Source: Eleginops maclovinus
Lineage: Eukaryota > Chordata > Actinopteri > Perciformes > Eleginopidae
DNA: 64,000 bases
Assembly: GCF_036324505.1 (NCBI RefSeq)
Contig: NC_086351.1
Span: 998,501 to 1,062,500 of the forward strand
Direction of reading: 5' to 3'
The notes under the pieces were generated by a model. That model had not been told where the DNA came from. It made no database searches and saw only the letters and a program-made list of their open reading frames with translations. This document shows positions 53,569-63,803 of this stretch, in pieces (position 1 is the first letter of the stretch; every line of letters begins with the position of its first letter). A program made the position numbers and the translations under genes.

Positions 53569-56500
53569 TCAGATTATGGCAGATTTCATGAACTGAAAGG
53601 AGAAAAGAACATTATGAATTAAAATAATAACCTTGTGTTTTCCACACCAGGTAAAGGCTATCGACAGAGAAGCAAAGTAAACAGAATGTCTGAGTAGTAA
53701 ATAAGGAAGTTGTGATGTACATTTGTGAATAAATGTAAAGCTGCAAAGATAAAAAGTGTTTGATCAAAAAACAGGGTGGCTCAGAGAGCAGCGATGTTCA
53801 GGGAGGGGGGGGGGGCTGTTATGTGTACAAAATAAACATAAATATAAAAGTGTTATGTGTTGAGTGTAGTTACGCAGAACAGGTGCAGGTGTTGCAGGTA
53901 GGTAGGTAGGTAGGAAGGTATTTAGGAAGGTAGGAAGGAAGGTATTTAGGAAGGTAGGTAGGTAGGTAGGTAGGTAGGTAGGTAGGAAGGTAGGTAGGTA
54001 GGTAGGTAGGTAGGAAGGTATTTAGGAAGGTAGGTAGGTAGGTAGGTAGGTAGGTAGGAAGGTATTTAGGAAGGTAGGTAGGTAGGTAGGTAGGTAGGTA
54101 GGTAGGTAGGTAGGTATTTAGGAAGGTAGGTAGGTAGGTAGGTAGGTAGGTAGGTAGGAAGGTAGGTAGGTAGGTAGGTAGGTAGGAAGGTATTTAGGAA
54201 GGTAGGTAGGTAGGTAGGTAGGTAGGTAGGAAGGTATTTAGGAAGGTAGGTAGGTAGGTAGGTAGGTAGGAAGGTATTTAGGAAGGTAGGTAGGTAGGTA
54301 GGTAGGTAGGTAGGTAGGAAGGTATTTAGGAAGGTAGGTAGGTAGGTAGGTAGGTAGGAAGGTATTTAGGAAGGTAGGAAGGAAGGTATTTAGGAAGGTA
54401 GGTAGGTAGGTAGGTAGGTAGGAAGGTATTTAGGAAGGTAGGAAGGAAGGTATTTAGGTAGGTAGGTAGGGAGGTAGGTATTTAGGAAGGTAGGTAGGGA
54501 GGTAAGTATTTAGGAAGGTAGGTAGGTAGGTAGGTAGGTAGGAAGGAAGGAAGGAAGGAAGGAAGGAAGGAAGGAAGGAAGGAAGGAAGGTAGGTAAGTA
54601 TTTAGGTAGGGAGGTAGGAAGGTAGTAGGTAGGTAGGTAGGAGGTAGGTAGGTAGGTAGGAAGGAAGGAAGGAAGGTATTTAGGAAGGTAGGTAGGAAGG
54701 TAGTAGGTAGGTAGGTAGGTAGGAAGGAAGGAAGGAAGGTATTTAGGAAGGTAGGTAGGTAGGAAGGTAGGAAGGTAGGTTGGAAGGTAGTAGGTAGGTA
54801 GGTAGGAAGGAAGGTAGTAGGTAGGTAGGAGGTAGGTAGGTAGGAAGGAAGGTATTTAGGAAGGTAGGTAGGTAGGTAAGTATTTAGGTAGGTAGGTAGG
54901 TAGGAAGGAAGGAAGGAAGGAAGGAAGGAAGGAAGGAAGGAAGGAAGGAAGGAAGGAAGGAAGGAAGGAAGGTAGGTAGGTAGGTAGGTAGGTAGGTAGG
55001 TAGGTAGGAAGGAAGGAAGGAAGGAAGGAAGGAAGGAAGGAAGGAAGGTAGGTAAGTATTTAGGTAGGGAGGTAGGAAGGTAGTAGGTAGGTAGGTAGGA
55101 GGTAGGTAGGTAGGTAGGAAGGAAGGAAGGAAGGTATTTAGGAAGGTAGGTAGGAAGGTAGTAGGTAGGTAGGTAGGTAGGAAGGAAGGAAGGAAGGTAT
55201 TTAGGAAGGTAGGTAGGTAGGAAGGTAGGAAGGTAGGTTGGAAGGTAGTAGGTAGGTAGGTAGGAAGGAAGGTAGTAGGTAGGTAGGAGGTAGGTAGGTA
55301 GGAAGGAAGGTATTTAGGAAGGTAGGTAGGTAGGTAAGTATTTAGGTAGGTAGGTAGGTAGGAAGGAAGGAAGGAAGGAAGGAAGGAAGGAAGGAAGGAA
55401 GGAAGGAAGGAAGGAAGGAAGGAAGGAAGGAAGGAAGGAAGGAAGGAAGGAAGGAAGGAAGGAAGGAAGGAAGGTAGGTAGGTAGGTAGGTAGGTAGGTA
55501 GGTAGGTAGGTAGGTAGGTAGGTAGGTAGGTAGGTATTTTGGAAGGTGGGAAGGTGGGCTGTGTTGTCCGAGTGAAACATATTTGGAACATACAAATATA
55601 AATGAGCATTAGCAGCAGGTTTGTACAGATATCTCACAGTATGGTATAGTATAGTAGTATCACAACATTCCTCTGTGCTTATTTGCTCACTCACCTGCTG
55701 GTATGAGAAGCTGGCCACCTGGCAGTCACACGGTAACCTCAGCAGGTGAGTATTGAACCGCTCTGAGAAGGGAAGACAATATTAGAATCGCTGTCGTCAC
55801 GTAAAGACCATGAAGCTTTAGAAGGGTGCACCTTGTTGCTCTCCACCTCTGATAGTGTGGCGCAGACTCATTAGGTTTCCATTACCTCTGAGGATCAGGA
55901 GTTTGGTAATGACGGCCACATACTCGTCGTAGTCGATCCCGTGTCTGGAGCGGATCCCGTTCCACAGAACTCCGAAGGTTTCATCGTCCAAGTCGAACTC
56001 TGCATAACGAAGGCAAAACCCAGATTAAAGGAAATGAAACCAGAGTGCTTCTGCTTCCTACATGTACTGCAACGAGACGACAGCGCACCAAAGAGAGCTG
56101 CAGGAAGGAGTCCTAAAACCCGGGAGTTATTTAGCACTAGCACTTCCTGTTCCCGTGTATCAGAGTTAGTGCTTTATGGCATCGCACATAATTAGAAAAC
56201 TGAAAATGGTAGAAAGTGCCAAACCTAAAGACGTTAGAATATACAATATAAAAAGAACAGTACCCCCCCACCCCCCCCCACCCCCCGGTTGATTAACACC
56301 AACACGCTGGAGAAAATGCTTCTCCAAAAGTAAAAGACTAATAAAAATGAGGTGTTTTCTCTGGGTATAAATTAAAAATCTGCCAAAAGAGCAAGTGAAC
56401 ATTTGCTTGGTAAGATGTCTTGAATCAAAACGGGATATTTAGATAATCAGATCTTGTAATTGTTAGGGAATATTTTAGTTTAACCTTTGACCTAGTTCAT

Positions 56501-59500
56501 CATGTTCTCCTTCCTCTGTCTGTATTGCCATGGCATAGATTTTCGGCCTTGCAGGTGCTGTTATATTCATTAAGGAGCGGCAGCTGGGCTACCTGAGCCT
56601 TGTGGTTCCCACAGTGGGTAAAAGCTCCTGCTTGACCAAAGATTGGCTTTATTGTTTAGGGACAGCTAGCTCCAGTTTATCTGGCCCCAGCTGCTCCGGT
56701 AAACACCTTATCTGTGACCGAGATGACAGTTTAAGTTAGTCTTGTTTAGTCTGGTGTTTGAAGAATGTTGATTACCCATTCAGAACTAGTTAAAACCTCT
56801 TCCTATTTTCGAGATCTTCAGAATTGGTTCGGCAACCGCTGTGGCAACTCGTGAAGGTAGGTAGGTGGGTGGGTAGGAAGGTAGGTAGGTAGGTAGGTCG
56901 TTAGGTCAGTAGGTGGGTAGGTGGGTAGTTGGGTAGGTGGGTAGGTGGGTGGGTAGGTAGGTAGGTAGGTGGGTGGGTAGGTAGGAAAGTGAAGACTGAA
57001 CATGTCACCATGGACGGACAAAGCCTTTTTCATTTGGGTTCGAGTGACGGAGGGCGGGTTCCTGCTCTCGCAGCTCTCCACATATTCCCGCCTGACAACA
57101 GCCACATAGTGCTCCATCTTGAAGACCTCCACCACGTCCAGGTCTCCACTCCGGTCTGCCTGGAAGCCCTTGGTTAAAGAACTTAAATGAAAAGTTGAAA
57201 GGCATGCACCTCGACACCTTATAGCATATATATTGATATACAGTGGGGCAAAAAAGTATTTAGTCAGCCACCAATTGTGCAAGTTCTCCCATTTAAAAAG
57301 ATGAGAGAGGCCTGTAATTTTTATCATAGGTATACCTCAACTATGAGAGACAGAATGAGAAAAAACAATCCAGGAAATCACATTGTAGGATTTTTAATGA
57401 ATTAATTGGTAATTCCTCGGTAAAATAAGTATTTGGTCACCTACAAACAAGCAAGAGTTCTGGCTCTCACAGACCTGTAACTTCTTCTTTAAGAGGCTCC
57501 TCTGTCCTCCACTCGTTACCTGTATTAATGGCACCTTTTTGAACTCGTTATCAGTATAAAAGACACCTGTCCACAACCTCAAACAGTCATACTCCAAACT
57601 CCACTATGGCCAAGACCAAAGAGCTGTCAAAGGAGACCAGAGACAAAATTGTAGACCTGCACCAGGCTGGGAAAACTGAATCTGCAATGGGTAAGCAGCT
57701 TGGTGTGAAGAAATCAACTGTGGGAGCAATTATTAGAAAATGGAAGACATACAAGACCACTGCTAATCTCCCTCGATCTGGGGCTCCACGCAAGATCTCA
57801 CCCTGTGGGGTCAAAATGATCACAAGAACGGTGAGCAAAATTCCCAGAACCACACGGGGGGACCTAGTGAATGACCTGCAGAGAGCTGGGACCAAAGTAA
57901 CAGAGGCTACCATCAGTAACACACTACGCCGCCAGGGACTTCAATCCTGCAGTTCCAGACGTGTCCCCCTGCTTAAGCCAGTACATGTCCAGGCCCGTCT
58001 GAAGTTTGCTAGAGGGCATTTGGATGATCCAGAAGAGGATTGGGAGAATGTCATATGGTCAGATGAAACCAAAATAGAACTTTTTGGTAAAAACTCAACT
58101 CGTCGTATTTGGAGGAGAAAGAATGCAGAGTTGCATCCAAAGAACACCATACCTACTGTGAAGCATGGGGGTGGAGACATCATGCTTTGGGGCTGTTTTT
58201 CTGCAAAGGGACCAGGACGACTGATCCGTGTAAAGGAAAGAATGAATGGGGCCATGTATCGTGAGATTTTGAGTGAAAACCTCCTTCCATCAGCAAGGGC
58301 ACTGAAGATGAAGCGTGGCTGGGTCTTTCAGCATGACAATGATCCCAAACACACCGCCAGGGCAACGAAGGAGTGGCTTCGTAAGAAGCATTTCAAGGTT
58401 CTGGAGTGGCCTAGCCAGTCTCCAGATCTCAACCCCATAGAAAATCTTTGGAGGGAGTTGAAAGTCTGTGTTGCCCAGCGACAGCCCCAAAACATCAGTG
58501 CTTTAGAGGAGATCTGCATGGAGGAATGGGCCAAAATACCAGCAACAGTGTGTGGAAACCTTGTGAAGACTTACAGAAAACGTTTGACCTCTGTCATTGC
58601 CAACAAAGGGTATATAACAAAGTATTGAGATGAACTTTTGTTATTGACCAAATACTTATTTTCCACAAGAATTTGAAATTAATTCTTTAAAAATCCTACA
58701 ATGTGATTTTCTGGATTTATTTTTCTCATTCTGTCTCTCATAGTTGAGGTATACCTATGATGAAAATGACAGGCCTCTCTCATCTTTTTAAATGGGAGAA
58801 CTTGCACAATTGGTGGCTGACTAAATACTTTTTTGCCCCACTGTATACACACATATATAGTGGGGAATCAACTTGAAGAGCATGAGGCGAGCCGGGACTG
58901 CTCTGATTCAACATTTACAGAGTTTCGTTAAATCGTGACAGTCTTATTGCCAGCTCATAGAGTTTGAACCGGGAAATGTTGTGAACCCCAAAGCTTTATG
59001 TTAGAAATGTCTAGTAGAAGTCCCCAGGAAGCTAACTTTGACAATTTCCGAGTGGTTTTGGGGGTTATTGGGGATGCTGGATGTGTTTCTGACATTTTCA
59101 GGATCAACAATGGCAGTCTTAACCAGAAAGTGGCCCTATTTGTTCTCCAGGTGGGCGGATTAGGGTGCATTTTTATTAGATTTTGAAGATTTCGGGGACT
59201 CATTTGGATTGGACAGAATGCTTATTTCTAAGAAAATTGTCCACAGTAGAGGCAATCACTTTCATTTTGTGCTCTCTTTATCCAATGGTCGAAACACTAA
59301 AACTGCCAATAACCCCCCCAAAAACTCAATTCTTGTACTATTGTCCAATTATTATAATGTAATTTAATGCAACTTGTGCTAACTGTGCAAACTGCCCTAC
59401 TATACATTTCTATCATAAAACTTTGTGTTACTCAACATTTCCGGGTTCACCGTGCTGGAAACTAGACTCTGGTCATAGTCGGGGGTAAACATTGCATCAG

Positions 59501-59734
59501 ACGGTGTTGGTCTGCAGCAGAAACGTTTTGCAAAGGATACGTCCATGAGCCTCAACAGCAGATGGGCTGTCTTGAGAGTCAGGGCTAAATAAGCGACAAT
59601 AAAGATGTGTAAACACGTTTCATTCAGATATTTAAATTGCATTGTTGAAATGAATGGAAAATAAACTGACTATTGCCATGAACGGTGTAGCCCCCGGCGT
59701 TCAGCTTAGCCAGAACTCCTTCAGCGCTCAGCGT
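53569..59734 (-). CDS. penta-EF-hand domain exons of the Frizzled-PEF gene
   Basis: Exons 59734-59671 (64 nt), 59584-59541 (44), 57159-57009 (151), 55999-55886 (114), 55762-55695 (68), 53592-53569 (24). The last five correspond to sorcin exons of 44, 148, 114, 59 and 27 nt with identical phases. Conserved text: [14 protein letters not shown] against [14 protein letters not shown] of sorcin, and [19 protein letters not shown] against the sorcin EF4 helix. EF1 and EF3 have lost their acidic ligands, and EF5 carries a CDC motif. The C-terminus is [11 protein letters not shown]. Confidence 0.88.
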
Positions 59735-62700
59735 CTGTCGGAAACAAGAGGGAATAAAGTTAGAGGAGACCTGAAAACACTACCTGTAATATATATACCA
59801 CAGTTAGTGCTGTCGTTTTGAGGACTTCTTACCCCCAAATAAATCCTCAGACTTTCCTCTGTTTTTTGATTCTCTTTTCACTGTGAAGCTTTTTTTAAGG
59901 TAACACAGGTGAGCGGCTGATTTCAATGCTATTGTTTTCCCTCCCATTTGGACTGGACACATGCTGGTCCTCTCAAATCAACACAGTGAGGTCACTGGTG
60001 CAGCAATGAGGACGGAATCCCCCAACATCTTCCCAACATGACCACCTTTAGCTTCCTGTAAACCCTTAAGTTAAGTCCTCTACTGTAAGGTAATATATAC
60101 TCACATCTGGCTTGCTCTCTTCCTGTGAAACAAGAGGAAAGGATGTCATGTAAAAACGGAACAGCAAAGGGAATCCAATGATTGGTCATTTCATCTGTCT
60201 CAATATTTCTTACCGACACACACATTTGCTCTGGGAAACGGCTGCACTGCAGATCATTTGGCCAGGAAACCCCGAAGCTGCTCATGGTCCCCTCGCAGCC
60301 CTGTTTGGCCCTCTCGCAGAAGGACCTGCAGGGCCGCTGCGCTTCCCCGGCCAAACACTTGGGGGCGTACACCATGCACACGAACAGGCGGAGGTCCACG
60401 GGGCACATGGTTTGCACCATGGCGTTGAAGAAGGACATCTTCGCCACCGCTTCTCTCTGACTGGTGTGTCCCAGCAGGTTGGGGCTGATGGTCTGGTTGT
60501 AGGAGAGGCCTTGGCACATGGGGATGGTGATCGCCTCACAGACCCCCCCGCTGCTGCCCACTCCGTACTGCAACAAGACGACAGGAATGAGTCCTAAAAC
60601 CCGGGAGTTATTTAGCCTTTTAGCACTTCCTGTTCCCTTGTATCAGAGTTAGTACTTTATTGATCCCAAACTGGTATTTCTTTTCGTCACAGCAGCATGT
60701 TCAAACAAGGCATTGCATAGAATTTAGAAGAGTAGAAAGGGACAAACCTAAAAAGAACAATATCACTCCTGCTGGTTGAATAACACCAACACGCTGGAGA
60801 AAAAGCTGCTCCAAAATCAAGTAAAGACTAATAAAAACAAGGTGTTTTCTCTCGCTATGAGTGAAACAATCTGCCAAAAGAACAAGGGAACATTTGCTTG
60901 GTAAGATTTCTTGAATTAAAATGGGATATTTAGATAATCAGATCTTGAAATTACCTTGGAAATCTTATTTTGAACTACCAGGATCAGGAAATGTGTTTCG
61001 AAATAAGCCAGAATTGCTGAAAAGTGTTCTGAGGTTCGTTGGTGATTTCCAATCAATATGTGTTTTATAAAATCAAGTTAGTTTTATTTCTGGAAAAAAG
61101 ATGAAATCCCTCTTTGACAAAAAGACCCCATATCTCACTGCATCGTTCCATCTTAAGTAATTAGCTAAAGACATATTCTTACTATAAATCAGACAAATAT
61201 ATTTTCAAGTGTTTCCTAAACATCTGTGCATCGATGCTAAGCAAAGAGCAGACTCACGTGTTCACAGGACTCCGTGGTAAAGGCATCACACCTGAGGAGT
61301 CGCGGCCACTGGAAGCCAAACCTCGTCATCAGTGTTTCGCAGCCGGAGCGTGCATGCTCGCACAGCGTCCTGCAGGGGGGCCGGGGCATTCCCGACACAC
61401 ACTCAGGGGTGTAGACGGAGCACAGGAAAGGCTGTAAATGAGGGGAGCAGTCCACTTTAAGCAGAGGAAGGAAGTTGTTCACTTCCAGGCCGACATCCTC
61501 CTGATTGGTGTGGCCCATCATGTTCGGCAGCACAGTCCGAGTGTAAGGCAGGTTTTTGCAGAAAGGGACGGTGATCTCCTGACAGGACGCAGGCGATGTT
61601 TGATCGAGGCCTAGAGTCTGAAAGAACAGAGACAGAAATCTGAACACCTGAACATCAGCAGGAGAGGACTCTTTAAAGTAGAGACTACATACTGATATAC
61701 ACCTGAACCTCAGCAGGAGAGGACTCTTTAAAGTAGAGACACTACATACTGATATACACCTGAACATCAGCAGGAGAGGACTCTTTAATGTAGAGACACT
61801 ACATACTGATATACACCTGAACATCAGCAGGAGAGGACTCTTTAAAGTAGAGACTACATACTGATATACACCTGAACATCAGCAGGAGAGGACTCTTTAA
61901 AGTAGAGACTACATACTGATATACACCTGAACATCAGCAGGAGAGGACTCTTTAAAGTAGAGACTCTACATACTGATATACACCTGAACATCAGCAGGAG
62001 AGGACTCTTTAAAGTAGAGACACTACATACTGATATACACCTGAACATCAGCAGGAGAGGACTCTTTAAAGTAGAGACGCTACATACTGATATACACCTG
62101 AACCTCAGCAGGAGAGGACTCTTTAAAGTAGAGACTCTACATACTGATATACACCTGAACATCAGCAGGAGAGGACTCTTTAAAGTAGAGACACTACATA
62201 CTGATATACACCTGAACATCAGCAGGGGAGGACTCTTTAAAGTAGAGACTCTACATACTGATATACACCTGAACATCAGCAGGAGAGGACTCTTTAAAGT
62301 AGAGACTCTACATACTGATATACACCTGAACATCAGCGGGAGAGGACTCTTTAAAGTAGAGACTCTACATACTGATATACACCTGAACATCAGCAGGAGA
62401 GGACTCTTTAAAGTAGAGACTCTACATACTGATATACACCTGAACATCAGCAGGAGAGGACTCTTTAAAGTAGAGACAGTACATACTGATATACACCTGA
62501 ACATCAGCAGGAGAGGACTCTTTAAAGTAGAGACTACATACTGATATACACCTGAACATCAGCTGGAGAGGACTCTTTAAAGTAGAGACTCTACATACTG
62601 ATATACACCTGAACATCAGCAGGAGAGGACTCTTTAAAGTAGAGACTACATACTGATATACACCTGAACATCAGCTGGAGAGGACTCTTTAAAGTAGAGA

Positions 62701-63803
62701 CTCTACATACTGATATACACCTGAACATCAGCAGGAGAGGACTCTTTAAAGTAGAGACTACATACTGATATACACCTGAACATCAGCAGGAGAGGACTCT
62801 TTAAAGTAGAGACTACATACTGATATACACCTGAACATCAGCTGGAGAGGACTCTTTAAAGTAGAGACTCTACATACTGATATACACCTGAACGTCAGCA
62901 GGAGAGGACTCTTTAAAGTAGAGACTACATACTGATATACACCTGAACATCAGCAGGAGAGGACTTTTTAAAGTAGAGACAGTACATACTGATATACACC
63001 TGAACATCAGCAGGAGAGGACTCTTTAAAGTAGAGACACTACATACTGATATACACCTGAACATCAGCAGGAGAGGACTCTTTAAAGTAGAGACACTACA
63101 GACTGATATACACCTGAACATCAGCAGGAGAGGACTCTTTAAAGTAGAGACACTACATACTGATATACACCTGAACATCAGCAGGAGAGGACTCTTTAAA
63201 GTAGAGACTCTACATACTGATATACACCTGAACATCAGCAGGAGAGAACTCTTTAAAGTAGAGACTCTACATACTGATATACACCTGAACATCAGCAGGA
63301 GAGGACTCTTTAAAGTAGAGACACTACAGACTGATATACACCTGAACATCAGCAGGAGAGGACTCTTTAAAGTAGAGACACTACATACTGATATACACCT
63401 GAAAGTAGAAGGGGGGGGGGGGACTTACGTTTTCACAGGTCTCGGTGGTAAAGGCTTCACACCGCAGGGCTTCTGGCCACAGGATGCCATACCTCTTCAT
63501 CAGAGATTCACAGCCCGTCCTCGCCTTCTCGCACAGCGTCCTGCAGGGTGGCTGACGTGTGCCGGACACACACTTCGGAGAGTAGACGGAGCACAGGAAC
63601 GGCTTCAGATGAGAGGAGCAGTCCACTTGGATGAAAGGGGAATACTTGGACATATCCAGGTCTGCTACCGCCTGAGATGTGTGGCCCAGGATGTTGGGCA
63701 TCACGGTCTCGGAGTACGTCTGGTCTAGGCACAGATGGACCCTAATCTCCTCACATGTACCAGACGATGTTTGAGTAGGGTTAGGGTGACTGAAGACCTG
63801 ACC
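53569..63803 (-). CDS. multi-Frizzled-domain / penta-EF-hand protein, 3' part (starts beyond right edge)
   Basis: Ten exons in transcript order: 63803-63429, 61617-61258, 60567-60214, 60122-60105, 59734-59671, 59584-59541, 57159-57009, 55999-55886, 55762-55695, 53592-53569. They join in frame to 523 residues plus stop. The first three are complete Frizzled CRDs with ten cysteines each. A 6-residue microexon (EESKPD) links to a PEF domain. Frizzled CRDs bind Wnt/lipid ligands outside cells; PEF domains sense Ca2+ and dimerise. I know of no described protein combining them. Only one EF-hand keeps a canonical loop ([12 protein letters not shown]). Signal peptide, further CRDs or membrane segments may lie upstream of the window. 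Large repeat arrays sit in its introns. Confidence 0.87.
53897..55536. repeat. (GGTA)n/(GGAA)n tetranucleotide array
   Basis: About 1.6 kb of ggta and ggaa with periodic 'gtatttaggaa' interruptions, in the last intron of the Frizzled-PEF gene. A segment near 54591 ('taggtaagtatttaggtagg' onward) is repeated 458 bp later near 55049. A smaller related tract is at 56857-56990. The Leu-Pro-Thr-Tyr-rich ORFs are by-products. Confidence 0.97.
56060..56460 (-). repeat. copy of the intron segment found at 60565-60960
   Basis: Shares 'tactgcaac.agacgacag', 'gagtcctaaaacccgggagt', 'taacaccaacacgctggaga', 'aacatttgcttggtaagat' and 'atttagataatcagatcttg' in the same order. Part of it (the 'ctggagaaaatgct' block) also occurs in sorcin intron 5 near 31820, so an interspersed repeat is included. 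Confidence 0.7.
57241..58844 (+). mobile_element. complete Tc1/mariner transposon with intact ends
   Basis: Flanked by TA dinucleotides (57239-57240, 58845-58846). Inverted repeats start cagtggggcaaaaaagtatt and stay nearly identical for roughly 170-180 bp on both sides, indicating a young insertion. It lies antisense inside the U12-type intron of the Frizzled-PEF gene. Confidence 0.95.
57606..58628 (+). CDS. Tc1-like transposase, apparently intact
   Basis: 340 residues, the usual Tc1 length, starting [20 protein letters not shown]. It has two helix-turn-helix modules in the first ~115 residues with a GRPR-like linker (SGAPRKIS), then a catalytic domain. DDE residues are visible: D in [14 protein letters not shown] in [11 protein letters not shown] and E in [11 protein letters not shown]. 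The glycine-rich box ([16 protein letters not shown]) is present. No stop or frameshift. Confidence 0.96.
   Translation: MAKTKELSKETRDKIVDLHQAGKTESAMGKQLGVKKSTVGAIIRKWKTYKTTANLPRSGAPRKISPCGVKMITRTVSKIPRTTRGDLVNDLQRAGTKVTEATISNTLRRQGLQSCSSRRVPLLKPVHVQARLKFARGHLDDPEEDWENVIWSDETKIELFGKNSTRRIWRRKNAELHPKNTIPTVKHGGGDIMLWGCFSAKGPGRLIRVKERMNGAMYREILSENLLPSARALKMKRGWVFQHDNDPKHTARATKEWLRKKHFKVLEWPSQSPDLNPIENLWRELKVCVAQRQPQNISALEEICMEEWAKIPATVCGNLVKTYRKRLTSVIANKGYITKY
58964..59450. mobile_element. MITE, second copy of the 13662-14380 family
   Basis: Left end 'tgaaccgggaaatgttgtga' with 'accccaaagctttatgttag'. The right end is its inverted complement ('cataaaactttgtgttactc', 'aacatttccgggttca'). Internal words shared with the first copy include 'attttgaagattt' and 'tgtccacagtag'. 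In the U12-type intron, next to the Tc1 element. Confidence 0.6.
60105..60122 (-). CDS. 18-nt microexon of the Frizzled-PEF gene
   Basis: Flanked by 'tgtttcacag' upstream and 'gtgagtatat' downstream on the minus strand. Encodes EESKPD, phase 0 on both sides, so it can be included or skipped without a frameshift. Sits at the junction of the Frizzled and PEF parts. Confidence 0.65.
60214..60567 (-). CDS. Frizzled CRD exon 3
   Basis: 118 codons, phase 0/0. Ten Cys ([45 protein letters not shown]). It is more diverged from the other two and closer to classical secreted CRDs in the [10 protein letters not shown] region. Its 5' intron edge recurs at about 56065 (see findings). Confidence 0.92.
61258..61617 (-). 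CDS. Frizzled CRD exon 2
   Basis: 120 codons, phase 0/0. Ten Cys ([46 protein letters not shown]). The Frizzled signature [13 protein letters not shown] is intact. Confidence 0.92.
61644..63404 (-). repeat. 57-bp minisatellite array 4 (about 31 units)
   Basis: Same unit and orientation as arrays 1 and 2, in the intron between the first two Frizzled exons seen. 55-bp variants (gagactacat) are common here, and a G-run at 63411-63422 separates it from the exon at 63429. Confidence 0.97.
63429..63803 (-). CDS. Frizzled CRD exon 1 in window
   Basis: 125 codons, phase 0 on both sides; reads [20 protein letters not shown] at the start. Ten Cys in CRD order ([46 protein letters not shown]). Most similar to the next CRD, so the two are probably a recent tandem duplication. 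The acceptor could alternatively be 13 nt further into the exon (ttcag), but that would change the phase. Confidence 0.9.

Larger units (their letters stand above)
57160..59540 (-). other. U12-type intron of the Frizzled-PEF gene
   Basis: 5' splice site GTATCCTTTG (minus strand, 59540-59531). Branch-site-like TTCTTTAAC at 57181-57173, with its A 14-15 nt before the acceptor. 3' end CAG. Phase 0 after LRLMD, the same position as the U12-type intron of sorcin. The intron contains a Tc1 element and a MITE. Confidence 0.88.

Noticed and set aside
54884..55609. 241-residue Leu-Pro-Thr-Tyr/Ser-rich ORF
   Set aside because: Translation of the ggta/ggaa tetranucleotide array; no independent gene signal.
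59671..59734. Alternative donor after TACACC (phase 0) for the first PEF exon
   Set aside because: It would not match the phase of the next exon. The donor at AATA|gtcagt gives phase 1, the same as the equivalent sorcin exon.
60178..60597. 139-residue plus-strand ORF opposite the third Frizzled exon
   Set aside because: Antisense shadow; the minus-strand exon has the ten-Cys CRD pattern and correct splice sites.
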